A stretch of DNA of 64,000 bases. Origin: UBA1366 sp047602575 (lineage in GTDB: Bacteria > Bacillota > Clostridia > Oscillospirales > Ruminococcaceae). The notes under the pieces were generated by a model. The model was not told the origin of the DNA and did not search any database. It worked only from the letters and a program-made list of their open reading frames with translations. Each line of letters opens with the position of its first letter. Position 1 is the first letter of the stretch. A program made the translations under genes and the position numbers. Location of the stretch: NCBI GenBank assembly GCA_047602575.1, contig JASGGY010000004.1, positions 36,641-100,640 on the forward strand. Reading direction: 5' to 3'. Positions 1-7,898 of the stretch are shown piece by piece.

Positions 1-82
1 TCAGCTCCATTCGCTGCGTAAATAGCTTGATCAGCTCACTGTCAATCGAATCGATTTCATTTCTCAGCTGCGATAAATCCAT
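1..82 (-). CDS. Chorismate mutase N-terminus (partial, runs off the window)
   Basis: The minus strand encodes 27 residues from an ATG at position 82, beginning MDLSQLRNEIDSID and continuing with SELIKLFTQRMEL. This is the first helix of the AroQ chorismate mutase fold, which turns chorismate into prephenate. In Clostridia the domain is often the front of a pheA-type chorismate mutase/prephenate dehydratase, but only the first helix is visible, so a stand-alone mutase or DAHP-synthase fusion is possible. It has its own promoter just upstream. Confidence 0.8.
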   Translation of the reverse strand, partial: MDLSQLRNEIDSIDSELIKLFTQRMEL

Positions 83-125
83 AATCGGGAAAAGTTCCTT
101 CCTAATTCTTATATCAATTTGCTTT

Positions 126-154
126 ATTATACACCCGCCTGTGTTATTTTGCAA
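126..154 (-). promoter_or_regulatory. Promoter of the chorismate mutase gene
   Basis: Reading on the minus strand, TTGCAA (149-154) and TATAAT (126-131) are 17 bp apart, just before the mutase start codon and just after the nspC stop. This lets the mutase gene be transcribed apart from the polyamine operon. Confidence 0.55.
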
Positions 155-157
155 GGG

Positions 158-1312
158 CTACAAGCGGGATTTAAAATCGTCAAAGTCAAATTCCCGCACG
201 GTTGAAACCGTTCCGTCGGCTTTTTTCAGCATAATAGACGGCAGCGGCATTCCGTTAAAGGTGTTGTTTTTGACCATTGAATAAATCGCCATGTCGCAGA
301 ATACCAGCCGGTCGCCCGCGCGCAGAGGTTTGTCAAAGGAATAGTCCCCGATGATGTCCCCCGCCAGACAAGTCGGGCCGCCAAGGCGATAGGTATGCTC
401 TTTTTCATCGGGCAAGCCGCTGCCGATTACGCGCGGGCGATAGGGCATTTCCAGTACATCCGGCATATGACAAGCGGCGGAGGTGTCAATGATTGCCAGA
501 TTCATGCCGTTTTCGCGCACGTCCAGCACCTCGCTGACCAGATAACCCGCGTCAAGCGCAACTGCTTCTCCCGGCTCAATGTACACTGCGACACCATATT
601 TTTCGCGGAATTTTTTCACGCAGGCAATCAGTAAATCAACGTCATAATTCGCCCGCGTGATGTGATGTCCGCCGCCGAAATTCACCCATTTCATCGCAGA
701 CAGGTATTTCCCGAAACGCGCTTCAAACGCGTCCAGTGTGCGTGCCAGAACATCCGCGCCTTGTTCGCAAAGCGTGTGAAAATGCAGTCCGTCCGCACCG
801 CCGCGATAGGTTTGTTCAAACTCAGCCAGCGTTGTTCCAAGCCGCGAAAAAGCCGCGCACGGATTATAAAGCTCTGTTTCAATCTCGGAATATTCCGGAT
901 TGACGCGGATGCCCACGGAAACCGCCCGCCCGCTTTCCTTTACGGTCTGCGCAAAGCGGTAGAGCTGCGCGGGCGAGTTGAAGCTGATCTTATCGCAGAT
1001 CCGCGCAAGCGCTCTTACATCGGCTTCCTTAAAAGCCGGCGCGTAGACGTGGGTTTCCTTAGAAAACGGCTTGCCCAGCTCCTCAAAGCCGAGCCGCGCT
1101 TCAAAAATACCGCTTGCGGTCGTGCCGTCGAGATATTGTGCAATCAACGGATAAACGGAAAACATTGAAAACGCTTTCTGCGCCAGAAGAATCTTCGCAC
1201 CGCTTTCCGCACGGACGCGCGCAAGGAGTTTGAGGTTGTCGATCAGCTTTTGCTCGTCGATCAGATAGCACGGCGTGGGCAGGGCGGCAAGATCAATATG
1301 CAGTTCGTCCAT
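158..1312 (-). CDS. nspC: Carboxynorspermidine/carboxyspermidine decarboxylase
   Basis: This 384-residue PLP enzyme of the alanine-racemase/group IV decarboxylase fold removes the carboxyl group from carboxyspermidine or carboxynorspermidine, the last step of the aspartate-semialdehyde route. It opens with the family-typical LPTPCYLIDE, the PLP lysine is K46 in LLAQKAFSMF, and the Gly-rich VNFGGGHH and C-terminal NTFNG segments are present. It starts one base after the stop of the synthase gene upstream, so the two are translationally coupled. It is the last gene of the polyamine operon. The exact chain length of the substrate cannot be read from sequence. Confidence 0.92.
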   Translation of the reverse strand: MDELHIDLAALPTPCYLIDEQKLIDNLKLLARVRAESGAKILLAQKAFSMFSVYPLIAQYLDGTTASGIFEARLGFEELGKPFSKETHVYAPAFKEADVRALARICDKISFNSPAQLYRFAQTVKESGRAVSVGIRVNPEYSEIETELYNPCAAFSRLGTTLAEFEQTYRGGADGLHFHTLCEQGADVLARTLDAFEARFGKYLSAMKWVNFGGGHHITRANYDVDLLIACVKKFREKYGVAVYIEPGEAVALDAGYLVSEVLDVRENGMNLAIIDTSAACHMPDVLEMPYRPRVIGSGLPDEKEHTYRLGGPTCLAGDIIGDYSFDKPLRAGDRLVFCDMAIYSMVKNNTFNGMPLPSIMLKKADGTVSTVREFDFDDFKSRL

Positions 1313-1313
1313 A

Positions 1314-2516
1314 TCAGTCTACAAGCACGGGATTGAAGTCCTCAATCCACGGCAGTCCCCATTCATTCAGCGCGTCCATAAATGGGTCGGGATCGAATTC
1401 CTCAACGTTGAAAACGCCCGGACGCTTCCATTTTTTCTGCAGAACCATCATCGCACCGATCATCGCCGGCACGCCGGTAGTATAAGAAATCGCCTGCGAG
1501 CCGACTTCCTTGTAGCAGGCCTCGTGGTCGCAGATGTTATAAACATTGTAGTGCTTGGTTTCGCCGTCTTTTTTCCCTGTAAAAATGCAGCCGATGTTCG
1601 TCTTGCCCTTGGTGCGCGGTCCTAAGGACGCGGGATCTGGCAGAACGGCCTTTAAAAACTGTAGCGGCACGATTTTTTTGCCCTCATACTCAATCGGTTC
1701 AATCGAGGTCATACCTACGTTTTCTAAGCATTTGAGGTGCGTTAAATAACTCTGCCCGAAGGTCATGAAAAAGCGGATGCGCTTGATGCCCGTGATGTTG
1801 AGCGCTAAGGATTCCAGCTCCTCGTGGTGGAGGAGGTACATATCCTTTTCGCCCACGCCGTCAAAGCTGTAAACGCGTTTGATTTCCATCGGCTCGGTTT
1901 CAATCCAGCGTCCGTTTTCGATGTAGCTGCCCTTGGCGCTTACCTCGCGGATGTTGATTTCGGGGTTGAAATTCGTCGCAAAGGGATAGCCGTGGTCGCC
2001 GCCGTTGCAGTCCAGAATGTCGATGTAGTTAATTTCATCATAATAGTGCTTGAGCGCATACGCACTGAAAACGCCCGTCACGCCCGGATCAAAACCGCAG
2101 CCGAGCACCGCCGTGATGCCAGCTTTTTCAAAGCGCTCACGGTATGCCCACTGCCAGCTGTATTCAAATTTCGCCGTGTTGAGCGGCTCATAATTCGCCG
2201 TGTCTAGATAATCAACCTTGCACGCCAGACAAGCATCCATGATGGTCAGATCCTGATACGGCAGCGCGACGTTGATGACGATGTCGGGCTGAAATTCGTT
2301 GATTGCGGCGATGACCTCCTCCGTCTTGTCCGCGTCAAGCTGGCGGGTGGAAAGCTTTGTCGCGGTTGTGCCCGCAAGCTTTTCTGCGATCGCGTCGCAT
2401 TTTGATTTCGTGCGGCTGGCGATGCAGATTTCTTCAAACACCGTGCTGTTCTGACAGCATTTACTGATGACAACCGATGCGACGCCCCCCGCACCGATGA
2501 TGAGCGCTTTTCCCAT
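1314..2516 (-). CDS. Carboxynorspermidine synthase (saccharopine dehydrogenase family)
   Basis: This 400-residue NAD(P)H enzyme reductively condenses L-aspartate semialdehyde with a diamine (putrescine giving carboxyspermidine) and feeds the decarboxylase encoded next. An N-terminal Rossmann motif GAGGVA lies at residues 8-13, and the rest matches the saccharopine-dehydrogenase-like CASDH family. It follows speE by about 20 bp and abuts nspC, so it is clearly in the operon. Having it beside speD/speE gives two biochemically different aminopropyl-transfer routes in one operon. Confidence 0.92.
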   Translation of the reverse strand: MGKALIIGAGGVASVVISKCCQNSTVFEEICIASRTKSKCDAIAEKLAGTTATKLSTRQLDADKTEEVIAAINEFQPDIVINVALPYQDLTIMDACLACKVDYLDTANYEPLNTAKFEYSWQWAYRERFEKAGITAVLGCGFDPGVTGVFSAYALKHYYDEINYIDILDCNGGDHGYPFATNFNPEINIREVSAKGSYIENGRWIETEPMEIKRVYSFDGVGEKDMYLLHHEELESLALNITGIKRIRFFMTFGQSYLTHLKCLENVGMTSIEPIEYEGKKIVPLQFLKAVLPDPASLGPRTKGKTNIGCIFTGKKDGETKHYNVYNICDHEACYKEVGSQAISYTTGVPAMIGAMMVLQKKWKRPGVFNVEEFDPDPFMDALNEWGLPWIEDFNPVLVD

Positions 2517-2536
2517 TTTATTTCAAATCCTTTCGT

Positions 2537-3388
2537 CTAATCGTCGCTTTCAAGCGTTTCATTCACATAATTCGGCAGCGCAAAGCAGCCCTTGTGCAGC
2601 TCGGTGTTGTAATACCGCGTTTCGATTCCCAACGAGTTCCAGTACGCGGGCTTGAGATCATAAACCGGATGCAGATTTTTTGACGCAAACCCGAACAGCC
2701 AGTGCCCCGACGGATAAGTCGGGATGTGCGCCTGATACACCATCGACACCGGAAATGCACTGCCGATGCGCGCATGGGTGCGCTTGACCATGTCCACGTA
2801 GGAGTCGTAATACGTGCTCTCGTGCTGGTTGACGAGAATGCCGTCGTCGGTAAGCGCCTTAAAGCAATTGCCGTAGAATTCCTTCGTGAAAAGCCCCTCG
2901 CCCGGTCCGAACGGGTCGGTCGAGTCCACGACAATCAGGTCGTATTCCGCCAGCTTCCGCCGGACGAACTTCAGCCCGTCCTCAATGTAAATATGCACAC
3001 GCGGGTCGTCAAACCTGCACGCCGTTTTCGGCAGAAATTCCTTGCAGATTTCAATTACCTTGTCGTCGATTTCCACCAGATCCACGCACTCCACGCTCGG
3101 ATACCGGCACAGCTCGCGCACCGTTCCCCCGTCGCCCGCGCCGATAACAAGCACATTCCGGATCGACGGATTGCAAGCCATCGGCACGTGCACCATCATC
3201 TCGTGATAAATAAACTCGTCCTTTTCCGTCAGCATCAGAATGCCGTCAAGGGTTAAAAAACGCCCGAATTCAAAGCTGTCGAACACGTCAATCTGCTGGT
3301 AATAGCTCTTGCCGGAATACAGCTGTTCTTTTACTTTAATGGAAAAATTCACATGATCGGTGTGCTTTTCTGTAAACCAGAGTTCCAA
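2537..3388 (-). CDS. speE: Spermidine synthase (aminopropyltransferase)
   Basis: This 283-residue enzyme transfers the aminopropyl group of decarboxylated SAM to putrescine or another amine. Visible motifs are the N-terminal beta domain (MELWFTEKHTDHV), YHEMMVH at 61-67, the nucleotide-binding GAGDGG at 83-88 and the catalytic-loop Asp in VVDSTDPFGPGEG. The start is a TTG at 3388 backed by a strong AAGGAGG about 7 bp upstream; no ATG competes. The gene lies between speA and the synthase of the alternative route. Relaxed amine specificity is possible in this family. Confidence 0.93.
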   Translation of the reverse strand: MELWFTEKHTDHVNFSIKVKEQLYSGKSYYQQIDVFDSFEFGRFLTLDGILMLTEKDEFIYHEMMVHVPMACNPSIRNVLVIGAGDGGTVRELCRYPSVECVDLVEIDDKVIEICKEFLPKTACRFDDPRVHIYIEDGLKFVRRKLAEYDLIVVDSTDPFGPGEGLFTKEFYGNCFKALTDDGILVNQHESTYYDSYVDMVKRTHARIGSAFPVSMVYQAHIPTYPSGHWLFGFASKNLHPVYDLKPAYWNSLGIETRYYNTELHKGCFALPNYVNETLESDD

Positions 3389-3453
3389 ATCGAATCCTCC
3401 TTTTTAACTGCCGGCTGCACATAGAACAAAACCGGAGATGCGCCCGTGCCGCG

Positions 3454-4899
3454 TTATTTCAGCACCTGAATGTTCTCGATTTTCATGTCCTGCGTTCCCG
3501 TCATAAAGCAGCCCTTTTGCTTGCAATAAGCAATATAGGTGATGATTTCGTCGGTGATGCGCTCGCCGGGGGCTAAAATCGGTATCCCCGGCGGGTAGCA
3601 CATCACGAATTCCCCGCTGACAAAGTCGTCGCTTTCCGAGATGGGAACGGCGCGCTTGTCCGCATAAAAGGCTTCCTGCGGTTTTAAAACCACCTGCGGG
3701 TTGATGTATTCGTGGTCAAACATACCTGCCGGATCTTTGGCGGAAATGCGCTTGATTTCGGACAGCGCGGAGATAAAGCGCTCAATCTCGAGCGCACGGT
3801 CGCCCGCAGACACAATGGCAAGGATGTTGCCGATGTCGCCGAATTCAATCTGTATGTCATAATCGTCGCGCAGAATGTCGTAAACCTCAACACCCGCCAG
3901 CCCGATCTCGCGGGTATGGACGGAAAGCTTTGTGATGTCGAAATCAAATATGTCCGAGCCGTTGATCAGCTCGCGGGAAAACGCATAATATCCGCCGATG
4001 CGGTTGATTTCGCCGCGTGCGTAATCGGCATATTCCACTGTGCGGGCATACATTTCCCTTCCGCTGCGCACGAGATTGCGCCGTGCCAGATCCAGCGACG
4101 ACATTAAAAGGTATGAGCCGCTCGTGGTCTGGGTCAGATTGATGATCTGGCGCACATAATCGCTGTTCATCCGCGTCGAGCAGAGCAGCAGCGAGCTTTG
4201 CGTCAGCGAACCGCCTGTTTTGTGCAGGCTCACCGCCGCCATATCCGCACCCGCCGCCATCGCGTTCAAGGGCAGGTTTTCGCCGAAATAAAACTGCGTG
4301 CCGTGCGCTTCATCGGCAAGCATCAGCATTCCGTTGTCGTGGGCAAGCTTTGTGATCGCCGCGATGTCCGAACAAATGCCGTAGTAAGTCGGGTTGTTGA
4401 TTAGAATCGCCTTCGCGTCGGGATGTTCGCGGATTGCGGCTTTTACATCGGCAAGCTTCATCCCCAGCGGAATGCCGAGCCGGTGATTAATGCCGGGATT
4501 GATATAAACAGGAACAGCCCCGCAAACAACAAGAGCGTTGATTGCGCTCCTGTGGACGTTTCGGGGCATAATGATTTTATCTCCCGCCTTGCAGACCGAC
4601 ATGATCATCGCCTGAACGGCTGCGGTGGTGCCGTTGACGATCAGAAACGCCTGCGCCGCGCCGAACGCTTCCGCGGCAAGCTGTTCTGCCTCGCGGATGA
4701 CGGAAACGGGGTGGCAGAGGTTGTCGAGCGGCTTCATGGAATTGACGTCCGTTTTCAGGCAGTCCTCTCCCAAAAAAGCACGCAGATCCTTGTTGCCGCG
4801 CCCGCCCTTGTGACCTGGCACGTCAAGTTGGACAACCCTGCGTTTTCTGTGGCGCACAAGCGCTTCGTATATCGGCGCTTTCTCCTGATTCAAAGCCAT
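3454..4899 (-). CDS. speA: Arginine decarboxylase, fold type I (Orn/Lys/Arg decarboxylase family)
   Basis: This roughly 480-residue PLP enzyme of the Gram-positive SpeA type would make agmatine from arginine. It opens with LNQEKAPIYEAL, then has the VPGHKGG motif typical of the family, the cofactor region LADEAHGTQF and the Schiff-base lysine in SLHKTGGSLTQSS. The ATG at 4899 is preferred because a GGAGG sits about 7 bp upstream; a TTG at 4917 would add six residues. It begins 14 bp after the speD stop. Lysine or ornithine as substrate cannot be excluded. No agmatinase or agmatine deiminase gene is visible in the window. Confidence 0.88.
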   Translation of the reverse strand: MALNQEKAPIYEALVRHRKRRVVQLDVPGHKGGRGNKDLRAFLGEDCLKTDVNSMKPLDNLCHPVSVIREAEQLAAEAFGAAQAFLIVNGTTAAVQAMIMSVCKAGDKIIMPRNVHRSAINALVVCGAVPVYINPGINHRLGIPLGMKLADVKAAIREHPDAKAILINNPTYYGICSDIAAITKLAHDNGMLMLADEAHGTQFYFGENLPLNAMAAGADMAAVSLHKTGGSLTQSSLLLCSTRMNSDYVRQIINLTQTTSGSYLLMSSLDLARRNLVRSGREMYARTVEYADYARGEINRIGGYYAFSRELINGSDIFDFDITKLSVHTREIGLAGVEVYDILRDDYDIQIEFGDIGNILAIVSAGDRALEIERFISALSEIKRISAKDPAGMFDHEYINPQVVLKPQEAFYADKRAVPISESDDFVSGEFVMCYPPGIPILAPGERITDEIITYIAYCKQKGCFMTGTQDMKIENIQVLK

Positions 4900-4913
4900 C
4901 GGAAGCCCTCCGA

Positions 4914-5723
4914 TCAATAGATATTCATGCCGCTGAATATCTCAATCATTTCGCGGCGGAGATTGTCGGTGATCATCAGCCGCTGCTTGGGCGGAATCTC
5001 ATAAACGTCCTTGTTGAACAGGTAATTCTGCAGCTCAATTTCTTTGATGAGAAGCTTGGTATGAAAAATGTTCGCCTGGTATACATTGACATCGACCGCG
5101 TCATACCGTGTCAGGGTTTCGTCGGAGATATAGTCCTGAATCGAGGTGATGTTGTGGTCAATATAAAACTTTGTCCCGTTTACGTCACGCGTAAAGCCCC
5201 GCACCCGATAGTCGATGGTAATGATATCGGAATCGAAGCTGGAGATGAGGTAATCGAGGGTGTTCAGCGGAGAGATTGTTCCGCAGGTGGAAACGTCAAT
5301 ATCCACACGGAACGTCGAGATGGAGTTTTCCGGGTGATATTCCGGAAAGGTATGCACGGTCACGTGGCTCTTGTCAAGATGCGCGTGGACGGTGCGGTTC
5401 TTGTGAAGATAATCGCCCTGGTTGCAGGAAATGTCAACCGAGTCGCTGGTGAGTTCTTTTTCGGCAATCAGCACGTTGACGGACGCGCCCTGCGGCTCGT
5501 AGTCCTGCTTGGAAATGTTGAGCACACGCGCGTCAATCATTTCCGTTACATCACAGAGAATCTTGGTCAGCCGGTCGGAGTTGTACTGCTCGTCGATATA
5601 AGCAATATAATCCTTCTGCTCTCTCTCACTTTTTGCATAGCAGACATCATAGATGTTGAAGCTAAGTGTTTTTGTGAGGTTGTTAAAGCCATACAAAGTC
5701 AGCTTTTTTTCCAACCCTACCAT
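4914..5723 (-). CDS. speD: S-adenosylmethionine decarboxylase proenzyme, E. coli SpeD type
   Basis: This pyruvoyl enzyme makes decarboxylated SAM, the aminopropyl donor for SpeE. From the ATG at 5723 it has 269 residues and tracks E. coli SpeD end to end (LYGFNNLTKTLSF at the start, DYRVRGFTRD and VDVNVYQANIFHTK later), so it is the long class rather than the short Bacillus class. Self-cleavage before Ser119 in AHLDKSHVTVH would create the pyruvoyl group. An in-frame start 27 codons upstream exists but that stretch has no homologue-like sequence. It is the first gene of the operon. The AT-rich 130 bp upstream must hold the promoter, but no clear -35 is visible. Confidence 0.94.
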   Translation of the reverse strand: MVGLEKKLTLYGFNNLTKTLSFNIYDVCYAKSEREQKDYIAYIDEQYNSDRLTKILCDVTEMIDARVLNISKQDYEPQGASVNVLIAEKELTSDSVDISCNQGDYLHKNRTVHAHLDKSHVTVHTFPEYHPENSISTFRVDIDVSTCGTISPLNTLDYLISSFDSDIITIDYRVRGFTRDVNGTKFYIDHNITSIQDYISDETLTRYDAVDVNVYQANIFHTKLLIKEIELQNYLFNKDVYEIPPKQRLMITDNLRREMIEIFSGMNIY

Positions 5724-5959
5724 CACAGCCTTTCGGATAAAAATTGTATGTTTTACCGCGTTTTTCGCAGAATAAAACAAGTTTATTGTAACACAAAAAC
5801 ACACGTATGTATATAGTTTTTTGAAATTAACAGAAAGTTTACATCATCATACGGCATCCGGAAAAACAGCGCCTTTCATCGCAACAGACGTACTGATTTT
5901 TGCTTTATTAAAAGGTACACACACACAATAAAAGCAGCCCAACCGCTCATCTGAATGCA

Positions 5960-5996
5960 AAACGCGGGGCTTGCTTTTTCAGCAAACCCCGCGTTT
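5960..5996. terminator. Strong hairpin, probable original terminator of the tRNA-Pro operon
   Basis: AAACGCGGGG and TTGCT pair with AGCAA and CCCCGCGTTT around a short loop. It sits just outside the left att copy, where the tRNA transcript would have ended before the element inserted. Confidence 0.6.
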
Positions 5997-6005
5997 GTGC
6001 GGTTT

Positions 6006-6054
6006 TGGTCGGAGCGACGGGACTTGAACCCACGGCCTCTACCACCCCAAGGTA
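6006..6054 (-). repeat. attL: 49-bp copy of the 3' end of tRNA-Pro(GGG)
   Basis: This is identical to 15990-16038, the 3' part of the intact tRNA-Pro from the encoded CCA to the anticodon stem. Identity stops abruptly on both sides (6005 vs 15989 and 6055 vs 16039), as expected for a tyrosine-recombinase core in a tRNA gene. Confidence 0.93.
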
Positions 6055-6261
6055 TTTTTCAACAAATTTTTAACCGCGACTACACGTTTTCCCATATTAC
6101 GCCCACCAGCGACGGGACGGAGCGTCACGCGACTGCGCCCATCGGCGCTAGAGATATTAGCCGTTCCCCGCCGGAGGCGGATGCGGGCTGATATTGTTTG
6201 CCCGAAAACAAATTCCGGCGCAAGGAACAGCACAAAATCATGACGGCTCACATCACCACCA

Positions 6262-6834
6262 TTAATTGCCCGTATCCCCCGTTCCCTGTTCCTGCACGCA
6301 TGTATGAGATAAAATATCGTTAGCTTGAGTTTCAAAATTGACACCGTAAGTATAAATCATATTATATCCGCAGTTGCGGAGAACATCAAAAACGAATTTG
6401 TCGCGATTCTGACGGCTATATTTGTTGTGGCTGTTATCGTTCAGTTCGATTAATAGTACAATTTCAAGATTTTCAGGTGTTGCAAGTGCGAAGTCTATAT
6501 GCTTAGCTTTGATTTTCTGGAAAGCTCCGTAACTCTGCTTTTGCGGAAGTGTCGGCAAGGTTTCAACTAAATCTGCAAGTCTGATTTTTGTAAGTACGCA
6601 AAGGTTGTTTTTATTTGCATAGTCTTTTAGTGTTCTTATGTAGAAGTTCCATTCATTTCCGGTTAATATATTTTTTCTTTGATATTGTAAAGTATAATCT
6701 TGTTTGGTAGATGTGGTTTCATTTGTTTGAAAAGAATCTTCCTTTTCAACAGGTTGGTTTGTTTTATTTTGTTGTTTCTTTGTGTAAATAATGTAAATTA
6801 AAAAAAGTATTCCGATAACGATAGCTATACCCAT
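6262..6834 (-). CDS. Membrane-anchored DUF2726 protein
   Basis: This 190-residue protein has one N-terminal membrane segment (GIAIVIGILFLIYIIY), a polar linker to about residue 45, and a DUF2726-type domain with LTKIRLADLV, KAKHIDFALAT and IELNDNSHNKYSRQNRDKFV. DUF2726 resembles the very-short-patch-repair/restriction endonuclease fold, so a nuclease-like role is possible but not shown. It lies downstream of the repressor on the same strand and may be expressed in the lysogen. It starts at ATG 6834 behind GGAGG. A role in superinfection exclusion is a guess from this position only. Confidence 0.75.
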   Translation of the reverse strand: MGIAIVIGILFLIYIIYTKKQQNKTNQPVEKEDSFQTNETTSTKQDYTLQYQRKNILTGNEWNFYIRTLKDYANKNNLCVLTKIRLADLVETLPTLPQKQSYGAFQKIKAKHIDFALATPENLEIVLLIELNDNSHNKYSRQNRDKFVFDVLRNCGYNMIYTYGVNFETQANDILSHTCVQEQGTGDTGN

Positions 6835-6867
6835 TTGTCATTCCTCCAAATTTTATGTTACGTCTTT

Positions 6868-7212
6868 TTATTTTGACTGTTTATTATCTGCTTCTAAAAT
6901 TGTTTCTACCAATTGTTCTACTTTACCTTTTTGCCTTTCTGAAAGCAATCTCCATTTCTGAATAATTTCATTTTCATCTTCGCTTAAAACTGGATGTTCA
7001 ATTTCAAGTCCAAGAATAAAATCAACACTTGAATTACATAATTCTGCTAAGTCTTTTATGTAGTTGATTGGAGCTTTTCTATTACCTGTTTCATACCTTG
7101 ATATATCTTGTTGGGATAAACCGAGATATTCTGCAACTTCTTTTTGTGTAAACAAGTTTTCCCGAACTTTAATTAAATTCGGATAAAGGTGTAAATTATC
7201 TATAATTTTCAC
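6868..7212 (-). CDS. XRE-family repressor of the prophage
   Basis: This 114-residue protein has an N-terminal helix-turn-helix (FTQKEVAEYLGLSQQDISRYETGNRKAP, roughly residues 21-48) and a short polar C-terminal part, like small phage and plasmid immunity repressors. The GTG start at 7212 has AAGGCG only two bases before it, an unusually tight spacing, but no better start is seen. It is transcribed away from the structural genes from the shared promoter region at 7242-7291, so it most likely keeps the lysogen silent by binding there. Confidence 0.85.
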   Translation of the reverse strand: MKIIDNLHLYPNLIKVRENLFTQKEVAEYLGLSQQDISRYETGNRKAPINYIKDLAELCNSSVDFILGLEIEHPVLSEDENEIIQKWRLLSERQKGKVEQLVETILEADNKQSK

Positions 7213-7241
7213 CGCCTTAATTTGTTAAATACTACAAAATT

Positions 7242-7291
7242 ATTATACACCTTAATGTATGTATTGACAAACGCCCTTAAAGGTGTATAAT
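7242..7291. promoter_or_regulatory. Divergent promoters with inverted operator copies (lysogeny switch)
   Basis: Plus strand: TTGACA (7264-7269), 16 bp, TATAAT (7286-7291). Minus strand: TTGTCA (complement of 7265-7270), 17 bp, TATAAT (complement of 7242-7247). The -35 boxes overlap. Each -10 is embedded in the same word, AAGGTGTATAAT, in opposite orientation, which makes it the likely repressor operator. Confidence 0.85.
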
Positions 7292-7302
7292 ATTATTATG
7301 AT

Positions 7303-7318
7303 ACATCCATATGGATGT
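7303..7318. promoter_or_regulatory. 16-bp perfect palindrome in the early leader
   Basis: ACATCCATATGGATGT lies about 12 bp after the rightward -10, at the start of the transcript and before the first ribosome site. It could be a second operator or a transcript hairpin. Confidence 0.5.
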
Positions 7319-7345
7319 TGTCAATATCGAAAGGAGTTGAAAAGA

Positions 7346-7609
7346 ATGAAATGTATCGGCGTAAACTGCTTCCGAAGCAAAAAGGGCATTCCGACAATGA
7401 TTCTACACTGCGTAAGCCCGATGAGGTTGCGAACAGACGGAACAAACAAGGGCGAAAGTGTGGAAACTCTTTTTGTACCGCTCACTATGAGCGAGGAAAT
7501 TCTCGGCGTTCCGGCGAATAATGTAAAGATTGATGACTATTGCGGTCATGAAATCAACGCATTCTTTAACCGTTCCGGCTTTGTCGAGCGCGTCGAAGTA
7601 GTTAATTAA
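7346..7609 (+). CDS. 87-residue protein, candidate ssDNA-binding protein (pV-like)
   Basis: Translation from the ATG at 7346, behind AAGGAG, gives exactly 87 residues. It has alternating hydrophobic strands (GIPTMILHCVS, VETLFVPL, FVERVEVVN) and no membrane segment. It is the first gene of the rightward operon and directly precedes the coat candidate, the place gene V holds in filamentous phages; M13 pV is also 87 residues. No sequence motif proves ssDNA binding, so the function rests on position, size and a strand-rich look. An in-frame start upstream at 7283 overlaps the promoter and is unlikely. Confidence 0.6.
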   Translation: MKCIGVNCFRSKKGIPTMILHCVSPMRLRTDGTNKGESVETLFVPLTMSEEILGVPANNVKIDDYCGHEINAFFNRSGFVERVEVVN

Positions 7610-7645
7610 CTAACATACGCAAATAAGAAGAAAGGAGGATTGTAT

Positions 7646-7813
7646 ATGGATACTTTTGCAACTATTACTTCGGGTGTTTCCGCTGCGATTGACCTTGCCG
7701 GCGATTGCGTAACGTTTCTGTCGGCTAACCCGCTCTGTCTTCTTTACATCGGTGCAGCGCTTATTCCCCTCGGCTTCGGGATCTTCAAATCAGCAAAAAG
7801 CGCTGCGAAGTAA
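7646..7813 (+). CDS. Candidate major coat protein (pVIII-like)
   Basis: This 55-residue protein starts at ATG 7646 behind a very strong AAAGGAGG. It has a short N-terminal part carrying two aspartates (D16, D20), one long apolar helix (about 22-48, including LCLLYIGAALIPLGFGIF) and a basic C-terminus with four lysines (KSAKSAAK). That is the charge plan of filamentous phage coat proteins, where the basic tail faces DNA. There is no obvious cleavable signal sequence, as in some inoviruses. It is followed at once by a strong terminator, like gene VIII of M13, which would raise its transcript level above the genes downstream. Confidence 0.7.
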   Translation: MDTFATITSGVSAAIDLAGDCVTFLSANPLCLLYIGAALIPLGFGIFKSAKSAAK

Positions 7814-7834
7814 TCGCTGGCAACAATTAACGTT

Positions 7835-7873
7835 AAAACCTCCCGCATATCGGCAGATGTGCCGGAGGTTTTG
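7835..7873 (+). terminator. Terminator after the coat gene
   Basis: AAAACCTCC pairs with GGAGGTTTT across an inner GGCA/TGCC step, and TTTTGATTTT follows. It lies between the coat gene and the adhesin gene. Confidence 0.8.
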
Positions 7874-7898
7874 ATTTTAAATTAAAGGAGTAAAGAAA

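Noticed and set aside
5724..5804. 27-codon N-terminal extension of SpeD
   Set aside because: No match to SpeD proteins, AT-rich promoter-like sequence, and ATG 5723 fits the E. coli protein start.
6039..6344. Frames across the left end of the prophage
   Set aside because: They read through the att repeat and GC-rich hairpins; no ribosome site, no family.
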